DNA of 64,000 nt from JAGWAC01 sp038046265. GTDB taxonomy: Archaea; Nanobdellota; Nanobdellia; SCGC-AAA011-G17; JACPIM01. The position numbers and the translations under genes were made by a program. Below the pieces are notes generated by a model, which saw only the letters and a list, made by a program, of their open reading frames with translations, searched no databases and was not told where the DNA came from. The stretch is taken from positions 1 through 64,000 of the forward strand of contig JBBSWN010000002.1 of assembly GCA_038046265.1 (NCBI GenBank). Direction: 5' to 3'. This document shows positions 42,157 to 51,998 of this stretch, piece by piece; position 1 is the first letter of the stretch; each line of letters opens with the position of its first letter.

Positions 42157-45100
42157 TTAATTAAACCACCCAATCAAAGCCTTTTGTTTGTCTTTCTCCT
42201 TTCCAAACAAACACTCAATCCTTTTCTTGGTGATCTCTAAATTCTGCTTTAAATAAAGAGGTAAGTCATATTTCTCCGCAATTTCCAGACTCATTCCTAA
42301 ATACTTTAAAACAAACCCTTCAGCAACAGTAAATAATAATTTCCCGCCGCATTCCAAGCAAACTCCAGATAAAGGGGGCCTCCTAAATTTAGCATTACAC
42401 TCAACACACCTGAACTGCTGAGTAGAAAACTTTCTTAAATTTCCTTTAATATCCCTGATAAAATGTTTTTCAACAACCAATCTTGCAACATCTTGCTCAA
42501 CAACAGCCCTTATTTTTTTAGCTAAATCTAACTGTCCTTTTACTTTTTCAACCATAGAAGGAATTGACTTGTAAGCGCTGCATACAACACCCCTATTTAT
42601 ATCACTGGTGTCATGTGTAAATCCAAATCCTTCATATTGTTTCTCTGTATCTAAAAAGTCTTTTACTTTTGAAATTTTAATTTCACTTGGATTTTTATAT
42701 TGTAAAGCTCCTTCATAAAATTCTAAGGGATAATTAAAACAAACATCAATGTCGAAAGCCATATCATCTACTTCAGTAGGCAACAATTTGGCGCTCAATA
42801 ACAAAGGTTCATCCTGAGTAGCTCCCCGAGTAGATGGCAAATACTTTTTAGAAAAATTTAGAAGCATATCCATTAACAGCATAATGCAACTTTCATCACC
42901 ATCGGCGTCCCTTCTCATAAGACAATGTAAATAAGGATGCGCCAGTAATCCTTGTGTTTTTGAGAATCCAATTACTCTGCAAACTATACCAGAAGAAGTA
43001 TGTGGGCTTAAACTTACAACTAATTGTCCAATTAAATCTTCTTTCGTTTTCAAATTATAATATTTCTCCGTCTTATACAATTTTTCAAGTAACTCATCAA
43101 TAAATCTGGTAATCTTAATTAAAATATCATCGCATCTCTCATCAAGAGTATCTGGAGAACAAGGAATAACAATATCTTGGCATTTTAATTCAATAATTTG
43201 TTCATCAGTTTCAATTAAATTACCATAAATATCTTTTTCATATCCCAATTTTTTTAATTTATCTAAACTTAAACAAATTTCACGCGGACGAAAATGTGTG
43301 AGGGGCATTTCAGTCATATCATATCTTATTGTTCCGTCTTTATTTACGTATAATCCATATTTAGCTCTTAAGATTCCTTTTGCCAAATGTTCCACAATAT
43401 GGCCATTGCTGCTCGTACCCCTTACTCCCTTGATCAATTCAGGATAAGAATTAGTATCTAGTATTTTCAATGCGCTTTTCAAATAATGATTAATATCAAT
43501 TTCTCTTTTCCTGGATTTTAACGTTTTCCTCCCACAACATTCTTCTTTATCTCCAATTTTCTTGCAAGTAATACAATAAAATTTTATTACACATTTGTTT
43601 CCGCAAGTTTCACAAAGAGAGTATATAGTTTCCCTATTACAAGTCCCACAAAAAAAATTAGGAAAATCAGAATTAATTTTTCCTTTTGCTAATGCATTGT
43701 TAAAGCTCCTAGTCTTCCCACCTTCATTTCCAACAGAAAATAAAATTTGTGGGCTTCCAGTTAATTTTCTGATTTTTGCTTTTTCTGGCCTCCCCATCCT
43801 GGCTCCAATTGTAGTTCCTGATTTATCTCTAAGCTTATAGTTGCATTTCTCATTTAAAATATCTAAAACATTTTTATTTTCCGCAAACGCTTTTTCTAAA
43901 GGGGTTTCAAAGTTAAAGTCTCCGCCTAAATTTAACATCAAGGCTTCTTTCCATTCTTTTTCTACAACAACATGCTCATTCAAAACATACTTATGTGGTA
44001 CTCCTATTAATTCTAAAATTCTTTTCGGTAAATTTTCATCTTTTAATTCTGATTTTTGATGATAAGGAATAACTATCTTATCTTCTGTTAAAGCCCCCTT
44101 CCTTAACCACTCAATTAAAATTTTAAATTGTTCTTTGTTTACTTCATTCCACCTAAACAAATATCTTGGATGCAAAGGCTTTCCCTCTAAGCAATATCTT
44201 TTAGCATCTTCAATAGAAATTTTTCTTTCTTTAACTTTAGTCTCTAACTGCCACCACTCCTCACAATATCCAGGTGGAACTAATTTATGAGCCCTGTTCA
44301 AGAAGTCCCCATAATTAATTAAAAGATCTCCTAAATATAAAATTTCTTCAACTTGAGAAGCAACTTTCTTGGCAATTTCAGGATCTTCTAAAAATAAAAC
44401 ATCACCATTTCGTAGTTTTACAATTGGTCCTTCAATACTGTCACAAGACCCAACAACACAAGCCTTTCCTGGTCTCTCAACTTTCAATTGTGTACCTATA
44501 GCAACAAAATTATTCAAAACATACATAGTCGAAGGGTGTATAGCTTGAGCACTTAATCCAGTATTTCTCCCCCTCCCATATCTTAATCTAAATCCTCCTT
44601 TGGCCAAAGGATATGTAAAAACAGGCCTGCCAGCAACTAAGTCTTTAATATAAGTAAAGTCTGGTTTTATCAAAACATTAGAATCTGTTTTTTCTTGTGC
44701 TTTGCTCTTCTGTTGTATTCTTAAAAATTCATCCAAAAAATTCCATTCATCAGAAAAAAAATCTTTTCCCCATTTCTGGATTTGGGCATTTACTTTTTTT
44801 GCTTTTTGTGCAAAACATTCAGCAAAAACCAGGCAAAAACCATTTCTTATTAAATTAGTTTCAACTCTATCAAGATCTTTATAATTGCTCACCTCAAATT
44901 TTTCAGAAGGATCTCCCGTAATTTGTACTGGAATTTTGGAAGCTAAAAAAACAATTTCATCATCACTAGGTAAATATTGTAAATTAGTAATCCTCTCATG
45001 ATAATCCTTTACTTCTGTAACGCTTCTGCTAACTTCTTCCTTAGTTGCATCATAAACATCATACCCCATTTTCAACCTTATGTAATCAGCAACAACAACA

Positions 45101-45597
45101 GAAACAGAAGCTCCAGTGCCGCCAGCACTTCGAATAGGCCCGGAATAATACAAAGCAAAATACTCTTTACCATCCCTTCTTTTTTTTAATTCCAGCCTTA
45201 CAAAACCTTCTAAAGGAGAAACAACAACGCCAAGAGTGATATAAGCAAGGCCAAACCTGATTCCAACTTCCATAGCTTCTCTCTTGTCTTTAAACTTGCA
45301 AAATTTCTCTTGTGCAATCTCTAAAGAAATAGTCAAAGCAGCTCTCCAATCCAGCCTCCCATACAATTTTTCAAGCTCCTCAATTCTCCCCTCTATCCCT
45401 TTATCCTTAACTTGTGGAGCTACTATGGAAATCAATCCAACAACCCTTTCAGCCATGTTTTGTGCAAGAGGAATATCAACAAAATTTTCAGGATCTAAAT
45501 TCTTGCTTCTGGCTTTATTAGCAACATCATAAGCTTTCTTAATCTCTTTATCAAAATCAGAAAAATATTTTTTAATATTATCAGAAGCAACAATCAT
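42157..45597 (-). CDS. polC: DNA polymerase D large subunit DP2 (catalytic)
   Basis: The 1146-residue protein has the DP2 catalytic region with MRRDADGDESCIMLLMDMLL, the SGTTIGARMGRPEKAK core, several zinc clusters (FCGTCNRETIYSLCETCGNK; CVECNAKFRR with CLECGGKL), and GRGRNTGLSAQAIHPSTMYV. Its C-terminus QKALIGWF fits a PCNA-binding PIP box. No intein is present. Residues about 563-574 (ETPLEKAFAENK) are encoded by a copy of the dispersed palindromic repeat. It overlaps DP1 by 4 bases. Confidence 0.97.
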   Translation of the reverse strand: MIVASDNIKKYFSDFDKEIKKAYDVANKARSKNLDPENFVDIPLAQNMAERVVGLISIVAPQVKDKGIEGRIEELEKLYGRLDWRAALTISLEIAQEKFCKFKDKREAMEVGIRFGLAYITLGVVVSPLEGFVRLELKKRRDGKEYFALYYSGPIRSAGGTGASVSVVVADYIRLKMGYDVYDATKEEVSRSVTEVKDYHERITNLQYLPSDDEIVFLASKIPVQITGDPSEKFEVSNYKDLDRVETNLIRNGFCLVFAECFAQKAKKVNAQIQKWGKDFFSDEWNFLDEFLRIQQKSKAQEKTDSNVLIKPDFTYIKDLVAGRPVFTYPLAKGGFRLRYGRGRNTGLSAQAIHPSTMYVLNNFVAIGTQLKVERPGKACVVGSCDSIEGPIVKLRNGDVLFLEDPEIAKKVASQVEEILYLGDLLINYGDFLNRAHKLVPPGYCEEWWQLETKVKERKISIEDAKRYCLEGKPLHPRYLFRWNEVNKEQFKILIEWLRKGALTEDKIVIPYHQKSELKDENLPKRILELIGVPHKYVLNEHVVVEKEWKEALMLNLGGDFNFETPLEKAFAENKNVLDILNEKCNYKLRDKSGTTIGARMGRPEKAKIRKLTGSPQILFSVGNEGGKTRSFNNALAKGKINSDFPNFFCGTCNRETIYSLCETCGNKCVIKFYCITCKKIGDKEECCGRKTLKSRKREIDINHYLKSALKILDTNSYPELIKGVRGTSSNGHIVEHLAKGILRAKYGLYVNKDGTIRYDMTEMPLTHFRPREICLSLDKLKKLGYEKDIYGNLIETDEQIIELKCQDIVIPCSPDTLDERCDDILIKITRFIDELLEKLYKTEKYYNLKTKEDLIGQLVVSLSPHTSSGIVCRVIGFSKTQGLLAHPYLHCLMRRDADGDESCIMLLMDMLLNFSKKYLPSTRGATQDEPLLLSAKLLPTEVDDMAFDIDVCFNYPLEFYEGALQYKNPSEIKISKVKDFLDTEKQYEGFGFTHDTSDINRGVVCSAYKSIPSMVEKVKGQLDLAKKIRAVVEQDVARLVVEKHFIRDIKGNLRKFSTQQFRCVECNAKFRRPPLSGVCLECGGKLLFTVAEGFVLKYLGMSLEIAEKYDLPLYLKQNLEITKKRIECLFGKEKDKQKALIGWFN
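43877..43908 (-). repeat. Type A palindromic repeat inside DP2
   Basis: TTTTCCGCAAACGCTTTT followed by TCTAAAGGGGTTTC nearly matches the intergenic copies at 5905, 32606 and 56007. It is read in frame as ETPLEKAFAEN. Confidence 0.7.
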
Positions 45598-47174
45598 TTC
45601 TTTACTTCCTCTAAATTTTGTTTCAAAAAACTTAAAATTTTCACATCCCTAGTTTTTAAATTCACTAATGTTACTTTTGCAGTGTCTGTCTTGCTTCCAG
45701 TCTTTTCCTGATAAGGTGTAAGTCCTTCCCAGCACCCGCACCCAATTAAGCTGACATTTCTGTAATTTAAATTGCTTATTTGATGTAAATGCCCTGTAAT
45801 AATAAAGTCAGGAATTATATCTAATAAAAGCAAGTCTTGTTTTGGATCTGGTATATATAAGGTTGCAGTATGTGTCGGGCTTAAATGTCTTCTCTGCAGC
45901 AAATACTTCATAATTAAATCTCCCCTCGAAGTCCACCCATTGCTCCTTATGCTTTCAACATTGTCAGCATAATAAATAAAACTATGCCCATGATACAAAA
46001 CAGTATCAAACCCTGAAAAATTTTCAGAAGAATGAAGATTAAGAAAGGCTGGATTTGTAACTAAAACAATATTCTCCAGCTCAAAAAGATCTTTACAAAA
46101 ATCCTTGTCTAAAATTGGTTGTGGCTCGCTTACCATGACAGCATCATGGTCTCCAGGACATAAAATAACTAAAACATCTTTCCTTATTTTAGAAAGTAAA
46201 AAAGCTAATTCCTTATACTGTTCTCGTATATCTTTAATCTCTAAATCCTTGTCTTGCCCTGGATAAACACCAACACCAGCAACTAAATCACCTGTCATGG
46301 TTATATATTTTATTTTTCGAGCTATTTCTTTTTGCTTTTCATCCCCAATATTCCCGTTAACCCATTCAATAAAATTCAAAAAATCCTCTCTGTAAAATAA
46401 TCTGGATCCAACATGAATGTCAGAAGTGCATACTAAATAAATATCATCAGGGCATTTTTTTAACTCTTTTGTCAAAGGCACATCAGGAAAAATTATCTTT
46501 CTGCCGAACAAAACCCCCTTGCTAAAGCTCCCTATAATGCCCACAACTTCATCTAGTGAAACTTCCTTGCAAAGATTATAAAGTTCATTGTCATTTTTCC
46601 CAACAATAAGTTTTATTCTCCCTGTTAAATCCTCAACATCAAAAATAAAATTCCCGTTCTTTGTTATTTCCTTGTTCATTACAATTCCAATTATTGTAGC
46701 CTTTTCCTTGTCTTTCTTGTTCATCACTTTGTTAATAGAAATAACTTCCATAAGTTCTGTTCTCTTCTCCAGTATTTCTCTTAAGTTCTTGTACCGGTTC
46801 TTGAAATAGTCAACAAAATCTTGTAATTCAATTTTCTTCTCCGTCCTTGTATAATTCTTGACAATTTTAAGATTGGGTTTTGTTTCAGACGCTTCCTTAA
46901 TTTTCTTTGTTTTTAATAATTCAAAAAAAGAATTATATTTTGAATCTCTTCCCTTCTCCAATAAAACTCTCTCCTTTTCAACACCAGTAAAACTAATTTT
47001 TGGTAAAAGCTCAAGAGAATCTAAAATGTGTTTGTTGACAACTAAAAACCCGTTGTCAGAAAAATTTCCTTCCAGCAAAGAGATTATTTTTAAATCATCT
47101 TTAAACGTAAAAATATCAGGACTAACTAAATATCCTTTCCTAAGCAAAGATTGTATAACTTCCCCCTTTTCCAT
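45594..47174 (-). CDS. polB: DNA polymerase D small subunit DP1 (3'-5' exonuclease)
   Basis: An N-terminal region (to about 140) leads to an OB fold (ATIIGIVMNKEITKNGNFIF) and a calcineurin-like nuclease domain with CTSDIHVGSRLF, MTGDLVAGVG, CPGDHDAVM, YHGHSFIY and ITGHLHQI. These metal ligands appear complete, so proofreading activity is expected. It is two bases from orc1 and overlaps DP2, forming an operon. Confidence 0.96.
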   Translation of the reverse strand: MEKGEVIQSLLRKGYLVSPDIFTFKDDLKIISLLEGNFSDNGFLVVNKHILDSLELLPKISFTGVEKERVLLEKGRDSKYNSFFELLKTKKIKEASETKPNLKIVKNYTRTEKKIELQDFVDYFKNRYKNLREILEKRTELMEVISINKVMNKKDKEKATIIGIVMNKEITKNGNFIFDVEDLTGRIKLIVGKNDNELYNLCKEVSLDEVVGIIGSFSKGVLFGRKIIFPDVPLTKELKKCPDDIYLVCTSDIHVGSRLFYREDFLNFIEWVNGNIGDEKQKEIARKIKYITMTGDLVAGVGVYPGQDKDLEIKDIREQYKELAFLLSKIRKDVLVILCPGDHDAVMVSEPQPILDKDFCKDLFELENIVLVTNPAFLNLHSSENFSGFDTVLYHGHSFIYYADNVESIRSNGWTSRGDLIMKYLLQRRHLSPTHTATLYIPDPKQDLLLLDIIPDFIITGHLHQISNLNYRNVSLIGCGCWEGLTPYQEKTGSKTDTAKVTLVNLKTRDVKILSFLKQNLEEVKK

Positions 47175-47175
47175 T

Positions 47176-48387
47176 TCATAAATTTAAATCTTCTTTTAGC
47201 ATGTTGTTTATTTTTGCAGCAGCTGAATTAGGTATAGCTAAGCATATTTCTCTAGTCCTTCCATATCTTCCCTTGCTTATCACCTTTGCATTGATTATTC
47301 CTAACATGTCTAATTCAGCAACAATATCACTAAGTCTTCTCTGGGTTAAAGGTCTGTCTCCAGTTCTAAAGCAGTAGTTCTTGTAAATATCATAAATATC
47401 ACCAGTAAAAATACACTTATTTGCTTTCAAGACCATTTCAAAAATAGCATAAAGAGTCAGCTTAAACTGCTTTGGCTGGCTGTTCACAATATCCACTATT
47501 CGGTCTCTCTCAATTTTTTCTTCAGCAGAATCAATATGTTCTAAAGTAACTTTTTTCTTGTTTGTTCTTTCTACCAGCTCTCCAGAAATTCTAAGAAGTT
47601 CAAGCGCCCTTCTTGCATCTCCATGTTCTTTTGCAGCATAAGCAGCGCACTTTTCAATTACTCCTTCGCCAATTACTTCTTCTTTAAAAGCAATTCCAGC
47701 TCTTTCCTTCAAAATTTTCTGGAGTTGTACAGCATTATATGGTGAAAACACTAATTCTTCTTCACTTAAGCTGCTCTTAACTCTAGGATCTAAATTATCA
47801 GCAAATACCATGTCGTTTGAAATTCCAACCAAAGAAATCTCGCTGTTGTCTAATTCAGAATTCAGCCTTGTCAAATTATATAAAATTTCATCACCGATTT
47901 TGTTAACTAATTGATCAATTTCATCTAACACAATTATTAACAGTTGTTTTTTTCCGTCTAAATGCCTGATAAATCCTTTGTAAACTTCATCAGTAGGCAG
48001 CCCGGTAGCAGGAACCTCTCCGCCAAATTCCCTAGTCAACTGCGCTAACAATCGATATTCTGTGTCAGCAATCCTTTTTAGTTTACAGTTTAAATAAAAA
48101 ATTCTTAAATTAATATCTTTCTTTTTCGAAAGCTCGAGCATGTTTTTAATTACATACTTGACGCATAAAGTTTTTCCAGTTCCTGTTCTTCCGTAAATAA
48201 AAAGATTGGAAGGTTTTTCCATTTTCAAACTCGGTGCTAAAATGTTAGCAATTTGTTTTATTTCATTTTCTCTATAGTGAATATTTTCCGGCATATAATT
48301 TGACTGTAAAACTTTTCTGTTTGTAAAAACAAAATCTTTTTTTAAATATCCTTCAAAAAAATCAGTCAACCCCTTTTCATCAACCAT
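47176..48387 (-). CDS. cdc6: Orc1/Cdc6 replication initiator
   Basis: The AAA+ module has Walker A YGRTGTGKTLCVKYV, Walker B LLIIVLDEIDQLV, sensor 1 ISLVGISNDM, and sensor 2 AKEHGDARRALELLR. A C-terminal winged helix (GDRPLTQRRLSDIVAELDML) would bind origin DNA. It reads away from a 348-bp AT-rich gap containing origin-like sites. Confidence 0.96.
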   Translation of the reverse strand: MVDEKGLTDFFEGYLKKDFVFTNRKVLQSNYMPENIHYRENEIKQIANILAPSLKMEKPSNLFIYGRTGTGKTLCVKYVIKNMLELSKKKDINLRIFYLNCKLKRIADTEYRLLAQLTREFGGEVPATGLPTDEVYKGFIRHLDGKKQLLIIVLDEIDQLVNKIGDEILYNLTRLNSELDNSEISLVGISNDMVFADNLDPRVKSSLSEEELVFSPYNAVQLQKILKERAGIAFKEEVIGEGVIEKCAAYAAKEHGDARRALELLRISGELVERTNKKKVTLEHIDSAEEKIERDRIVDIVNSQPKQFKLTLYAIFEMVLKANKCIFTGDIYDIYKNYCFRTGDRPLTQRRLSDIVAELDMLGIINAKVISKGRYGRTREICLAIPNSAAAKINNMLKEDLNL

Positions 48388-48735
48388 GGCTCTTTTTAAA
48401 ATCTAAAAATCTATTTAAACATTGTTGTTTTTTACCAGACCCCCCCTTTTCATGTAGAGACAACGCCTTTACCGTAAATTTTCCGGAAAAAATAAAAAAA
48501 GTTCTCAAAAATCAAAACATATAAAATAAAATATATAATAAAACATAAAAAAATTTATAAAATCAAAACATAAAACAAAAAAACCACTATAAAGTAAATA
48601 ATAACCCTTTTTTCCATAATATAAAATCAAAAAACACAAAGAAACAAACCCAAACTTCCAGAAGAAACTATGGGGTCTGTCTTATATCTAAAAAACCCCA
48701 AAAGTTTATAAATTCAAATAAACTCACTAAATAAA
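48388..48735. other. Candidate replication origin: AT-rich gap beside orc1/cdc6
   Basis: This is the longest gene-free interval in the window. Two origin-recognition-box-like sites sit at its edges in inverted orientation: TTCCAGAAGAAACTATGGGG continuing TCTG (48656-48679, plus) and CATGAAAAGGGGGGGTCTGG (48435-48454, minus). Both end in GGGGTCTG, with their G tracts facing outward. Between them lies a very AT-rich stretch (about 48490-48650) with the direct repeat AAAATCAAAACATA at 48508-48521 and 48559-48572. TTTTCCGGAAAA, a perfect palindrome, lies at 48479-48490. The arrangement matches known archaeal origins next to cdc6; function is inferred. Confidence 0.6.
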
Positions 48736-48999
48736 ATGACAGAAGAGGAAAAAAAATTCTCAAAACAGCTGTTAGGTAAAACAGTAGTAACAAAATCAGG
48801 AAAAAAATTCGGTGAAATAGGAAATATAACATTTGAAACAAGAACAGGTGAATTAATACAATTAATTTTAAAAAACACCACCCCATATATAGACAACCTA
48901 AACTTAGAAAAAGATAATACAGGAAGTATTTTGATACCATTCTCATCTGTAATAGCTATTGGTGATTTTGTTGTTGTTTCAGAAGAAGACATAATCTAA
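48736..48999 (+). CDS. PRC-barrel domain protein, 87 aa
   Basis: The protein is one PRC barrel: LLGKTVVTKSGKKFGEIGNI followed by TFETRTGELIQLILKN and LIPFSSVIAIGDFVVVSEE. Archaeal PRC-barrel proteins include factors linked to RNA metabolism and cell division (CdpB-like). A TATA-like TTTATAAATT lies about 30 bases upstream of the ATG. It is the first gene on the far side of the putative origin. Confidence 0.88.
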   Translation: MTEEEKKFSKQLLGKTVVTKSGKKFGEIGNITFETRTGELIQLILKNTTPYIDNLNLEKDNTGSILIPFSSVIAIGDFVVVSEEDII

Positions 49000-49036
49000 A
49001 AGCTTTTAAATTTACTCATCTTTTTCTATATTAATA

Positions 49037-50884
49037 ATGGTAAAAACAACCAAAGAAATCAAAGTTTCAGATAAAACATATGAAACAGTCATTGGTCAAG
49101 ACAAAGCTTTAGAAATAGCTAAAAAAGCAGCCAAACAGAGAAGAAACGTCTTATTAATAGGAGATCCTGGAACAGGCAAATCTTTATTAGGCCAAGCCTT
49201 GGCAGAACTCCTTCCTTCAGAAAAACTAGTTGACATTCTTTCTTATGATAACCCAATAGATGAAAACACTCCTTTAATAAAAACAGTTCCAAAAGGACAA
49301 GGCAAAGAAATAGTCTCAAAAGCCCGCCTCCAAGCATTGACTTCTTTTAAAAAACAAAGCACATTCATTTTTATCCTGGTAATTTTGTCAATGGTGACCC
49401 CCTGGTTAATTAGAAAACAATATGGTGACATAATGGCTGCAGCATCATTAATTGGATCAATGATTTTTTTAGGTGCTTTTATTCTTTTCTTGAACATAAA
49501 TAGAAGAGTAAAGACAGCATCAAGAGTTCCAAAATTATTAATTGACAATTCCCAAACAAAAAAATCTCCTTTCATGGATGCATCAGGCGCACATGCAGGA
49601 GCATTACTCGGAGATGTACTTCATGACCCATTACAAAGCGGAGGTCTAGGCACACCAGGCTATGAAAGATTAATTCCAGGAATGATTCACAAAGCAAACA
49701 AAGGAGTTTTATTCATAGATGAAATTGCAAATTTAAAACCAGAGGCCCAGCAGGAGCTTTTGACAGCAATCCAGGAAAAAAAATATCCAATTACAGGCCA
49801 GTCAGAAAGATCTAGCGGTGCAATGGTAAGGTCAGACCCAGTGCCAACAGATTTTATTTTAATCGCTGCAGGCAACTTAGAAACAATAAAACATATTCAT
49901 CCAGCATTAAGATCGAGAATAAGGGGCTATGGTTACGAAGTTTACATGAACAATGAAATGGACGACAATCCTGAAAATAGAAAAAAAATAATCCAGTTTA
50001 TTGCTCAAGAAATAAAAAAAGATGGAAAAATCTCGCATTTTAGGGAAGATGCAATTAATGAAATAATAGAAGAAGCAAGAAAAAGAAAAACAAAACAAGG
50101 CTAACTAACATTAAGATTAAGAGACTTGGGTGGTTTAATAAGGGCAGCAGGAGACATTGCATTAGAAGATAAATCAGATTTAGTGACTTTATCTCATGTC
50201 ATAAAAGCAAAAGAGTTGGCAAAAACATTAGAACACCAGGTAGCAGACAAATATATAGAAAATAAAAGAAAATATGAAATTATAATAACAAAAGGCACCA
50301 GGATAGGCAGGGTAAACGGCTTAGCTGTAATGGGTTCAGACTCTTCTTATTCAGGCATAGTTCTTCCAATAGAATCAGAAATAACTCCTGGAGGAAAAAA
50401 AGCAGAAATAATAGCAACAGGAAAATTGGGAAAAATAGCAAAAGAAGCAGTAAAAAATGTCTCAGCAATAATCCTAAAATACTTCGGTGAAGATATAAAG
50501 GAAAAATATGATATTTTTGTCCAGTTTATTCAGACATATGAAGGCTTGGAGGGAGATTCAGCCTCAATAGCGGTGGCAACAGCAATTATTTCAGCACTGA
50601 AGAAAGTCCCAATAAGACAGGACACAGCAATGACAGGCTCCTTGTCAGTAAGGGGAGAAGTCCTTGCAGTAGGTGGAGTCTCAGCCAAAATAGAAGCAGC
50701 AATAAACTCTGGAATAAAAAGAGTAATTATACCAAAAGCAAATGAAAAAGATGTTATAATCCAAAAAGAAAAACTAAAAAACATTGAAATAATCCCAGTC
50801 CTAAAAATAGAAGAAGTCCTGGAACAAGCCCTAGACTGGAAAAACAAAGAAGAGATTTTAAGGAAAATAAAAAGATTTATATAA
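49037..50884 (+). CDS. lonB: LonB membrane-bound ATP-dependent protease, interrupted by an in-frame TAA
   Basis: The first part (49037-50104) has Walker A LLIGDPGTGKSLLGQALAEL, two membrane helices within the AAA+ domain (FIFILVILSMVTPWLI, LIGSMIFLGAFILFLNI), and Walker B GVLFIDEIANL. TAA at 50102-50104 stops it after RKRKTKQG; the same frame continues at once with LTLRLRDLGGLIRAAGDIAL and the protease domain with catalytic serine in LEGDSASIAVA and lysine in SAKIEAAINSG. Only a single codon breaks the normal 615-codon gene. A TTG at 50126 could restart translation. Nonsense mutation, read-through, split expression or sequencing error are all possible. Confidence 0.92.
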
Positions 50885-50905
50885 CCCCCTTTCTAATAAT
50901 CAAAA

Positions 50906-51343
50906 ATGCCAATAGTCGGTTTTAATTTCAGCAAAGTGCATGTAGAAAAAAAAGAAACTTCTGAAACAGTTACAAATATACAAATTAAAAATGATGTTCT
51001 TATTACAAATGTCCAGGAAGAAAAGCTTCCAACAGGAAAAACAAAAGCAGACGGCTTAAAATTCGACTTTAAATTTCACTTAAAATATGAACCAAGCGTA
51101 GGAGAAATAGAATTAATTGGTTTTATTTATTACTTGGATGATCCAGAAACAATAAAAGACATTTATAAATCTTGGAAAAAAGACAAGAAGATCCCCCAAG
51201 AAATAACAGCAAATTTAGTAAACACAGTCTTGATAAAAGGAACAATAAAAGCATTGAATTTATCTCAAGAAGTTAATCTTCCCCCTCATTTGCCATTGCC
51301 AACAGTCAACCCAAAAGCAACCCCAGAAAGTTATATAGGTTAA
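50906..51343 (+). CDS. Hypothetical archaeal protein, 145 aa
   Basis: Unrecognised by function. It begins MPIVGFNFSKVHVEKKETSE and has long beta strands (LKFDFKFHLKYEPSVGEIEL) followed by a helix, a layout resembling SecB-like or beta-sheet dimer proteins. It follows lonB closely and could be co-transcribed. Confidence 0.68.
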   Translation: MPIVGFNFSKVHVEKKETSETVTNIQIKNDVLITNVQEEKLPTGKTKADGLKFDFKFHLKYEPSVGEIELIGFIYYLDDPETIKDIYKSWKKDKKIPQEITANLVNTVLIKGTIKALNLSQEVNLPPHLPLPTVNPKATPESYIG

Positions 51344-51411
51344 TTAACAAGTTCTTTTCCCTAAAGGCTTTGCCGTAAAATATAAATATTCGCATAGTGC
51401 CCAATATAGTA

Positions 51412-51906
51412 ATGTCTTTTATCAGGTTAAAAAAAAGAGTTACAAAAACAAAAGAAAATTATTATGCATACTTAGTCTCGAATAAATGGTATAAGAATCT
51501 TCCAAAACAAAAAGTTTCCCAATACTTGGGAAGATATCATAAGTTAATGCCTAAACAAACAAACATAGAATTACCAAAACATAAAAACATCCTTATTTCT
51601 TTAATAAAAAAAGAGCTTTTACACCATAATTTTAAAGAAAAATCATCAAATTTCTTCTTTCATCCAGAAGGTTTTCTAATAAATTTGAAAACTTATAAGG
51701 TCTTAAACAGCCAAAAAAACCCCGTTTGTTTAGGTTTAAATCAAGGTTATTTTTGCACATATACACTAAAAAACCTTTCGAAATTCAAAAAAACAAAAAA
51801 CAAAAAACAAGCCAGTAAAACCATTATAAGGCTGCTTTTAGAAATAGGAATAACTCCAAATAAAGACCAGTTTGAAGAAGTTCTCAAAAACCTGGACATA
51901 TTCTAA
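51412..51906 (+). CDS. Hypothetical basic protein, 164 aa, at the start of an accessory block
   Basis: The N-terminus (KRVTKTKENYYAYLVSNKWY then KKVSQYLGR-like QKVSQYLGRY) resembles a short basic leader seen in archaeal accessory and transposase-related proteins. The rest is lysine-rich and unrecognised. ATG 51412 is preferred to GTG 51397. It marks the boundary between the lonB region and the recombinase-containing block. Confidence 0.58.
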   Translation: MSFIRLKKRVTKTKENYYAYLVSNKWYKNLPKQKVSQYLGRYHKLMPKQTNIELPKHKNILISLIKKELLHHNFKEKSSNFFFHPEGFLINLKTYKVLNSQKNPVCLGLNQGYFCTYTLKNLSKFKKTKNKKQASKTIIRLLLEIGITPNKDQFEEVLKNLDIF

Positions 51907-51998
51907 ACATTCATTCACATCTTATGCACATTCTAAACACATAAACATACCTGATAAATTGACATAATAAATATAAATTTTCTAATCTTTTAAGTCTT

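Noticed and set aside
42157..45597. Intein within DP2
   Set aside because: The 1146-residue length and uninterrupted catalytic region leave no room for an intein.
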